DNA from: an uncultured Lachnospiraceae bacterium
GTDB lineage: Bacteria; Bacillota_A; Clostridia; Lachnospirales; Lachnospiraceae
Assembly: GCA_947175285.1 (NCBI GenBank)
Contig: CAMWMM010000117.1
Span: 1 to 10,851 of the forward strand
DNA: 10,851 bases
Direction of reading: 5' to 3'
Shown here: positions 5,438 through 10,851 of the stretch, piece by piece
Numbering within the stretch: the first letter of the stretch is position 1
How the letters are laid out: the number at the start of each line of letters is the position of its first letter
Translations under genes and position numbers: made by a program
Notes under the pieces: model-generated
Told to the model about the DNA's origin: nothing
The model's database searches: none
Seen by the model: the letters and a program-made list of their open reading frames with translations, nothing else

Positions 5438-7752
5438 GGATAGAAAAAAAGATAACAGCAGTTAATATGGCTGCGATTATTCTCGCGGCAAACCTGACCG
5501 CCTGTGGCAGCGGTGACATGGAAGATATCGTAGATGTACCCAATGCATCAGATGAGCCGGAAAACATAGTTTCTGATACCGCGGACGAGCCAATTCTTAC
5601 GCCGGAGACATACGAAGATTACATGAAACTGGCAGAAGAGAGCTATGACAGGCAAGATTGGGAAAGTGCGCTTGCTTTTTATCAGGGAGCAAAAGAACTG
5701 GATGGGAGTAGGGAAGAAGTTTATCGCGGGATGTCGGATGTCTATTTGCAGACGGATGATGTGATACAGGCGTTCACCGTACTGGATGAGGGTATTGAAA
5801 AATTTAGTACCGGAGAACAGGGCGTAGAGACACAAATTGCTGACTTGCTTAGTCAAAGAAAAGAATATATTCTTGCCGGAACAGTGGCAGTCAGGACGGA
5901 GTTGACGGAGAACGGATATGATGATGAGGGAGTTAAGACATCAGGGCGTGTATCAGAATATGACAGGAATGGAAATGAGATAAAGACCGTATATTATGGT
6001 GCGGACGGAGAAGTCCGTCTTTTGATGGAGTATCAGTATGATGGGGACGGTAATCAAATCGAATATAAATACCAATCTTATGACAGTGATGGAAACAGCA
6101 GTAGTTTTTCTCATGAGACATGGGCATATGATATTTATGGCAATGAAATAGAATATGTAAGTTATGATGAGAACGGGAATGTGGAAGAGAAGACAGAGCG
6201 TAAATATGATGCTTCCGGAAATGAAATAAGATATGAGGAGTATGATAAAGATGGGGAAAGCACCTATAATGTAATTCATAACTATGACGAGCATGGGAAT
6301 CTGATTCTTTTGGAAAAATATAAAGACAGAAAACTGAAAAATAAAAGTGAGTGGGAGTATGATGAAAATGATAATGAAAAGAGGGCTGTATTTTATGAAG
6401 GTCATGTGAATATCATTGGAATAACCGAATGCGAATATGATGAAAACGGCAATGAAATTAAGTATGTCATTTATGACGATGTCGGAAGTGTCGATCATTG
6501 GCAGGAGTCTGAATATGATAAGAATGGAAATCTAACAAAGCAAGTGTTTTACTTCGACGGCAGCATCGACTATTTATGGGAATACGAATATGATGAGCGC
6601 GGAAATCAGGTAAAAGCGATATATACATACTATGATCAGGAAACGGGGCAAAAAGCATTTACAGAGATAGATGAGTGTACTTATGATGAAAATGGCAATA
6701 TGACAAAACATGACTGTATCAATTATAGGGGAGAGGAATCAGAAAGTTTTTGCTGGGAAAGGAAATATGATGAAAATGGCAGGAAATCTGCCTTTTATCT
6801 TTATGACAATGAAAAGACTGCCTCCTATCAAAGTAAAACAGAATACGATGAAGATAGTCTGATGGTAAGTTATACAGGCTATGATAAGAACGGAACTGTT
6901 CTTGCCAGAAAAGAAACGGCATATGACGCATCCGGGAAAGTAATAAAGGAAAGCTATTATGACGCGGATGGAAATCTGATTCAGTATTATGAAAATGAAT
7001 ATGATGATTTCGGCAGCCTAATAAGGCAGGCCAGATATAAGGATGGCATTTTAAAATCTGAGAAACAGATGAACTATGTGTATCGATACATAGGAAATAT
7101 TGATGCAAAAGACGAGGACGATTGGGATAATGATATGACACCGGAGGAATACAATCTGAAGCAGAGGGAAATTTTTATCCGGTTTCTGAATGGACAGGAA
7201 AAAATACGTTACCGCAGCAAACCCAATAGTGTTGGAGAGGGAATAATTGTTGAGGAAACAATTACGGATTTGATTGATTTTGCGTATTACACGGAGCATG
7301 AAGAGTCTCCGGAATATACCTTTCTGGATATGACAGGGGACGGGATAGAAGAATTGATTATCAGTTACGGTGATAGAAAATCATATGTGATACAGTGTAA
7401 CTATGGCGTTTTAAGTATCATTTTCAATGTTGTTGGAGAAGATTACGGAACTTACGTGATAGAATATATAAAATATAATGGAAGAACAGGAATTTGCTGC
7501 AGTATCGGCGGACATGTGGCAGCGAATGGAGATATTTACTATTTCCTTGGTGAGGATGGAAAAAAAGAGATACATATTGGCGATTATTATGCTTTGCAGA
7601 CGGACAGGGCAGAAGACGGATTACACGATATGTATGATAATGACAGTTATGAACGGCGTGATATTAGTGAGGGAGAGTATTATGATTTCATGTGTGGGAT
7701 GATAACGGAGATTGACATAGACTGGCAGAAATTGGAGAAACCGAGCAAATGA
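5434..7752 (+). CDS. YD-repeat (RHS-like) surface lipoprotein, copy B
   Basis: This 772-residue paralog of copy A has its ATG overlapping the copy A stop in ATGA. GGAGG (5419-5423), within the last codons of copy A, serves as the ribosome binding site, implying translational coupling. The signal peptide MRIEKKITAVNMAAIILAANLTAC has Cys24 as lipid site. Two TPR-like units occupy about residues 60-150; one of them (68-101, exactly 34 residues, including YDRQDWESALAFYQGAKELD) is missing from copy A. The YD array covers about 162-546 with some 22 units, and the C-terminal domain about 568-772, with FLDMTGDGIEEL and CCSIGGHVAAN. The likely location is the outer cell surface. It has no transmembrane helix beyond the leader and no known enzyme motif. 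Function is unknown; adhesion, binding of a surface partner or a scaffold role are guesses. Confidence 0.88.
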   Translation: MRIEKKITAVNMAAIILAANLTACGSGDMEDIVDVPNASDEPENIVSDTADEPILTPETYEDYMKLAEESYDRQDWESALAFYQGAKELDGSREEVYRGMSDVYLQTDDVIQAFTVLDEGIEKFSTGEQGVETQIADLLSQRKEYILAGTVAVRTELTENGYDDEGVKTSGRVSEYDRNGNEIKTVYYGADGEVRLLMEYQYDGDGNQIEYKYQSYDSDGNSSSFSHETWAYDIYGNEIEYVSYDENGNVEEKTERKYDASGNEIRYEEYDKDGESTYNVIHNYDEHGNLILLEKYKDRKLKNKSEWEYDENDNEKRAVFYEGHVNIIGITECEYDENGNEIKYVIYDDVGSVDHWQESEYDKNGNLTKQVFYFDGSIDYLWEYEYDERGNQVKAIYTYYDQETGQKAFTEIDECTYDENGNMTKHDCINYRGEESESFCWERKYDENGRKSAFYLYDNEKTASYQSKTEYDEDSLMVSYTGYDKNGTVLARKETAYDASGKVIKESYYDADGNLIQYYENEYDDFGSLIRQARYKDGILKSEKQMNYVYRYIGNIDAKDEDDWDNDMTPEEYNLKQREIFIRFLNGQEKIRYRSKPNSVGEGIIVEETITDLIDFAYYTEHEESPEYTFLDMTGDGIEELIISYGDRKSYVIQCNYGVLSIIFNVVGEDYGTYVIEYIKYNGRTGICCSIGGHVAANGDIYYFLGEDGKKEIHIGDYYALQTDRAEDGLHDMYDNDSYERRDISEGEYYDFMCGMITEIDIDWQKLEKPSK
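5917..7071 (+). repeat. YD-unit array in copy B
   Basis: The array spans 385 residues with about 22 Tyr-Asp units. The 12/14 alternation is clearest in the run YDIYGNEIEYVS, YDENGNVEEKTERK, YDASGNEIRYEE, YDKDGESTYNVIHN. Units lack the Arg-Tyr of classical RHS repeats at many positions and are richer in Glu, Lys and Asn. Confidence 0.85.
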
Positions 7753-10700
7753 AAAAGATTACAGCATTCAACATAGCAGCAGTGATTCTTGCGATGAGTC
7801 TGACCGCCTGCAGCAGTAATGACGCGGAAAATATGCCGGATGAACTAGATGTGTTGGAGATAGTAGAGAATACAACAGAAATAGAAGCAGATATAGCAGA
7901 TGCAGCAGACGAAGTAACACCTACGGCAGAAACGCCAGAGGAAACAATACCGGCGTCTGAGATGCCGGATGAGATAATTCTTAATCCGGAGGCATACGAA
8001 GATTACATGAAACTGGCATATACTTACTTGCAGTCGGATGATATGACGCTGAAGGAATACAACCTGAAACAAAGGGAGTTTTTTATCCGGTTTTTACAAG
8101 GACAGGAAAAGATAAGTTACTGCTGTGAATTTAATAGTTTAGATGAAGGAAAAAATGTAGAAGAAACCATTACGGAGTTGGTTGATTTTGCATTTTACAA
8201 GGAAGATACCGAATCATTGGAATATACCTTTTTGGATATGACCGGAGATGACATAGAAGAATTGGTTATTAACTGCGATAATATTAATTTATATGTGATA
8301 CAGAACGATTCCGGCAAGTTAAAAGTCATTTGCTTAACAGCGGGCGGAAATTTCGGCACCTATTTGGTAAATTACGATGGAAGAATGGGAATCTGCTGCA
8401 ATTTTGGCGGACATGTGGGAGCGAATGAACAAATTTACTATTTCCTTGACGGGAAAGAGCCAAGAGAGATAAGAATAGGAGATTATCAGTATTTTCTGGA
8501 GGATGGGACAGAAAGCAGAGGTTATTGCATAAGTGAAAATGACAGTTCTGAAAATCGTGATATCAGTACGGAAGAGTATTATGATATCACAAACAAGATA
8601 ATAAGAGAGATTACTCTCGACTGGCATCCATTGGATGACCCGGACGAACCTCTCCCTACACCTGAGACATGTGAAGATTACATGAAAGTAGCAAATACCT
8701 ATTTGCAGACAGATGATGTATTGCAGGCGCTTGCCGTACTGGATGAGGGTATTGAAAAACTGAGTGCCGGAGGACAGGGCGCAGAAACACAAGAGGTTGA
8801 CCTGCTCAGTCAAAGAAAAGAGTATATTCTTGCCGGAACGGTAGCGGTCGGAACAAATAGGACAACAAACCATTATCATGATGACGGCAGTATGTATAGA
8901 AGTGATATATCGGAATATGATGAAAATGGAAATATGTTAAGTTATCGTTCCGTGAGTTATGACTCTGTGGGAGAAATCAGCAGTTCTATAGAGTATCTGT
9001 ATGATGGGAATGGTAATCGAATCAGATATAATTATATCACTTATGACAATGATGGAAACAGCAGTATTTCCTATTATGAGACGTGGGCGTATGATGAGAA
9101 GGGAAATCAGATAGAGTATGTACGCTATGATGAAGGAAATATTATAGAGAGGACAGAGAGCGAGTATGATGCTTACGGAAATCAAATAAGATATGAGAAG
9201 TATGATAAGGATGGAGAAAGCACCTACAAAATAATCTATAACTATGATGAGCACGGAAATATGCTTCTTCTTGACGAAAATTGGGACGGAAGAGAAAAGT
9301 CAATTGAACGCGAGTTTGATGAAAATGATAAGGAAAGGAAGGCCGTATTCTATGATGGTGACGGGAATATCACCAGAGTAACGGAATCCGAATATGCTGA
9401 AAATGGCAGGAGTGTCAAGCATATCGATTATGACGCTGCCGGAGTAATCTATTGCGAAATAGAGTATGGATATAATGAAAATGGGAATATGATAAAGCGT
9501 GTGGAATGTCACTACAATGACGACGGAAGTATTGACAGGATATGGGAACAAAAATATGATGAAAACGGCAGTGAAATATATAGCAGTTGTAAAAAAAGCG
9601 GCATTGTTATAACAACAACAAAAACGGAATTTGACGATGACGGAAATATCATAAGAAAAACACAGACAAGTTATGATGAGGATACAGGAGAAAAAACCGG
9701 AGAAAAGGTATCCGGATATACTTATGATAAAAAGCAGAACCGGATTAAATATGACTTTGCCCGTTATGAGGGGGAAGAGAAAACAAACAGCTTTATTTGG
9801 AAAAAAGAATATGATGAAGATGGCAGGGAAACATCTTTTTTCCTTTATGATAGTGAAGAGGGCGCTTCTTACCAATGTAGAACCGAATATGATGAAAACG
9901 GTCTGATGATAAACTATACGGGTTATGATGAGAATGGAGATATGCTTGCTAAAAGAGAGCGGGAATATAATGAATCCGGGAAGGTGATAAGGGAAAATGA
10001 TTACGATGCGGACGGCAGCCTGATTCTGTATTACGAGAATGAATATGATGATTTCGGCAGCATAACGAGACAGGCAAGGTATGAGGACGGTATTTTAAAA
10101 ACCGAAAAGCGGACAAGTTATGTATATCATTACATAGGAAATATTTATGCAGAAGCCGCAGACTATATGAATGACGATATGACGCCGGAGGAGTATAATT
10201 TAAATCAGAGAAAAATTTTCACCCGATTTTTAAAAGGGCAGGAAAAGGTGCGCTATTACAGAAATGAGGATGATTACAAAGAAGGAAAAATTGTTGATGA
10301 GACGATTGCGGATATTCTGAATCACGGATATAGCGGAGGCACTATAACATATACCTTTCTGGATATGACAGGTGACGGGATAGAAGAGTTGATTATCAGA
10401 TACTATAGCAGTGAAAGAATATGCGTGGTACAGTGTTGTTATGGTGCATTAAAAGTTATTTATGACATGACGGGATATTCAGATAAAAGCTATGGCGAGG
10501 TTTATCTGGTAAAACGCAATGGAAGAATGGGAATCTACCGCGATTGCAGCGCAACACGAAACGGTGATGAATGGGATGAATACTATTTCTGGGATGAGAA
10601 AGGGAAAAAGGAAATATTTATTGATGAGAGTGAGTATTTTGATAAGTCGATTAGTGATTTTACAAACTCTTACTACATGATGAGTGTCGATTGTTTTGAA

Positions 10701-10799
10701 GGACGCACTATTACAAAAGGTGAGTATTATGATGTCAAGGGCGGGATGATAACAGAGATGGATATTGACTGGCAGAAATGGGAGAAACCGAGCAAATGA
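7749..10799 (+). CDS. Chimeric YD-repeat lipoprotein with two C-terminal domains, copy C
   Basis: This 1016-residue paralog starts in an ATGA overlap with copy B, with GGAG (7734-7737) upstream inside the copy B tail. The leader MKKITAFNIAAVILAMSLTAC puts the lipid Cys at 21; the linker (about 22-80) is long and Pro/Glu/Thr-rich. Unlike A and B, the first TPR start (DYMKLAYTYLQSDD) runs directly into a complete C-terminal-type domain (about 99-292, FLDMTGDDIEEL, CCNFGGHVGAN). A second TPR region without a signal peptide follows (about 306-360), then a YD array of some 26 units (about 376-789) and a second C-terminal domain (811-1016, FLDMTGDGIEEL). The last domain lacks the CC and GGHVGAN motifs, and the first has Asp where the others have Gly in the DxTGDG motif. 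It looks like a fusion of a deleted copy with a full one. Function is unknown. Confidence 0.87.
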   Translation: MKKITAFNIAAVILAMSLTACSSNDAENMPDELDVLEIVENTTEIEADIADAADEVTPTAETPEETIPASEMPDEIILNPEAYEDYMKLAYTYLQSDDMTLKEYNLKQREFFIRFLQGQEKISYCCEFNSLDEGKNVEETITELVDFAFYKEDTESLEYTFLDMTGDDIEELVINCDNINLYVIQNDSGKLKVICLTAGGNFGTYLVNYDGRMGICCNFGGHVGANEQIYYFLDGKEPREIRIGDYQYFLEDGTESRGYCISENDSSENRDISTEEYYDITNKIIREITLDWHPLDDPDEPLPTPETCEDYMKVANTYLQTDDVLQALAVLDEGIEKLSAGGQGAETQEVDLLSQRKEYILAGTVAVGTNRTTNHYHDDGSMYRSDISEYDENGNMLSYRSVSYDSVGEISSSIEYLYDGNGNRIRYNYITYDNDGNSSISYYETWAYDEKGNQIEYVRYDEGNIIERTESEYDAYGNQIRYEKYDKDGESTYKIIYNYDEHGNMLLLDENWDGREKSIEREFDENDKERKAVFYDGDGNITRVTESEYAENGRSVKHIDYDAAGVIYCEIEYGYNENGNMIKRVECHYNDDGSIDRIWEQKYDENGSEIYSSCKKSGIVITTTKTEFDDDGNIIRKTQTSYDEDTGEKTGEKVSGYTYDKKQNRIKYDFARYEGEEKTNSFIWKKEYDEDGRETSFFLYDSEEGASYQCRTEYDENGLMINYTGYDENGDMLAKREREYNESGKVIRENDYDADGSLILYYENEYDDFGSITRQARYEDGILKTEKRTSYVYHYIGNIYAEAADYMNDDMTPEEYNLNQRKIFTRFLKGQEKVRYYRNEDDYKEGKIVDETIADILNHGYSGGTITYTFLDMTGDGIEELIIRYYSSERICVVQCCYGALKVIYDMTGYSDKSYGEVYLVKRNGRMGIYRDCSATRNGDEWDEYYFWDEKGKKEIFIDESEYFDKSISDFTNSYYMMSVDCFEGRTITKGEYYDVKGGMITEMDIDWQKWEKPSK
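8043..8624 (+). repeat. Extra internal copy of the C-terminal domain in copy C
   Basis: Residues about 99-292 of copy C repeat the conserved domain that elsewhere ends each protein (compare 4832-5434 in A, 7135-7749 in B and 10179-10796 in C). By eye it is closest to the copy A domain: both share LEDGTESRGYCIS, GTYLV-x-YDGR and CCNFGGHVGANE. The match is clearly better than to the domain at the end of its own gene. Confidence 0.85.
8874..10115 (+). repeat. YD-unit array in copy C
   Basis: The array spans 414 residues with about 26 Tyr-Asp (or Tyr-Asn, Phe-Asp) units. Its middle part (YDKDGESTYKIIYNYDEHGN and onward) is closest to copy B. One unit reads YDEGNI where the others have YDENGNV, consistent with loss of a single codon. 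Confidence 0.85.
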
Positions 10800-10851
10800 G
10801 TAAAGTTAAAAAGATAACAGCATTCAATATGGCAGCAGTGATTCTTGCGAT
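10796..10851 (+). CDS. Fourth lipoprotein paralog (copy D), cut by window edge
   Basis: An ATG overlaps the copy C stop in ATGA, and GGAG lies about 13 bases upstream in the copy C tail (GGGAGAAACCGAGCAA). The 18 visible residues, MSKVKKITAFNMAAVILA, match the signal peptide of copy C (KKITAFNIAAVILA) almost residue for residue, with an MSKV extension at the front. The lipobox and everything after lie beyond the window. The near-identity of leader and junction to copies B and C makes a fourth tandem copy very likely. Confidence 0.85.
   Translation, partial: MSKVKKITAFNMAAVILA

Noticed and set aside
5953..6498. Antisense frame over the copy B array (and similarly 9300-9875 over copy C)
   Set aside because: This has the same cause as in copy A. 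The shared hydrophobic appearance is a by-product of the repeat codons, not a membrane protein.
3140..10799. Polymorphic RHS/WapA-type toxin with immunity gene
   Set aside because: No RHS core motif, no variable nuclease-like tip and no small immunity gene between copies. All copies end in the same conserved domain.

Overview
The window looks like a low-to-moderate GC, Gram-positive, spore-forming Clostridia chromosome, most likely Lachnospiraceae. This rests on a YlmC/YmxH-type PRC-barrel protein beside nrdR, a YqeG-type HAD phosphatase, AGGAGG-like ribosome binding sites, sigma-A-like promoters and lipoprotein leaders of Gram-positive type. The taxon is inferred, not proven.

Left part (1-2481) is ordinary core-genome material, all on the + strand. 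It holds the end of a membrane-anchored SH3-domain protein (2-655), a YlmC-family protein (713-952), a consensus promoter followed by a 13-bp inverted repeat (962-1021), nrdR (1092-1559), a small two-helix membrane protein (1608-1877), an intrinsic terminator (1893-1928) and a yqeG-like phosphatase gene (1957-2481).

Middle part (2482-3139) is a scar. A RelB/DinJ-type antitoxin gene (2536-2808) overlaps a toxin reading frame that keeps only its first dozen or so codons before running into inverted-repeat DNA and a stop. A terminator at 2969-3007 closes this section. Directly after it lie four 8-bp direct repeats at exact 11-bp spacing (3026-3066), in a position suited to an OmpR/PhoB-type activator.

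Right part (3140-10851) is the striking region: a head-to-tail operon of at least four paralogous, very large surface lipoproteins joined by 4-base ATGA stop/start overlaps. Each complete member has a lipoprotein signal peptide, a short acidic linker, a TPR-like region, a long array of about 20-26 YD (RHS-like) units of the YDENGN type, and a conserved C-terminal domain of about 200 residues with an FLDMTGDGIEEL motif. The copies differ in informative ways. The first lacks exactly one 34-residue TPR present in the second. The third is a chimera carrying two C-terminal domains, one near its N terminus, and is a mosaic of first-copy-like and second-copy-like segments. A fourth copy begins at 10796 and leaves the window. 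The proteins have no RHS core or toxin domain, so this looks like a locally amplifying and recombining family of cell-surface repeat lipoproteins of unknown function.
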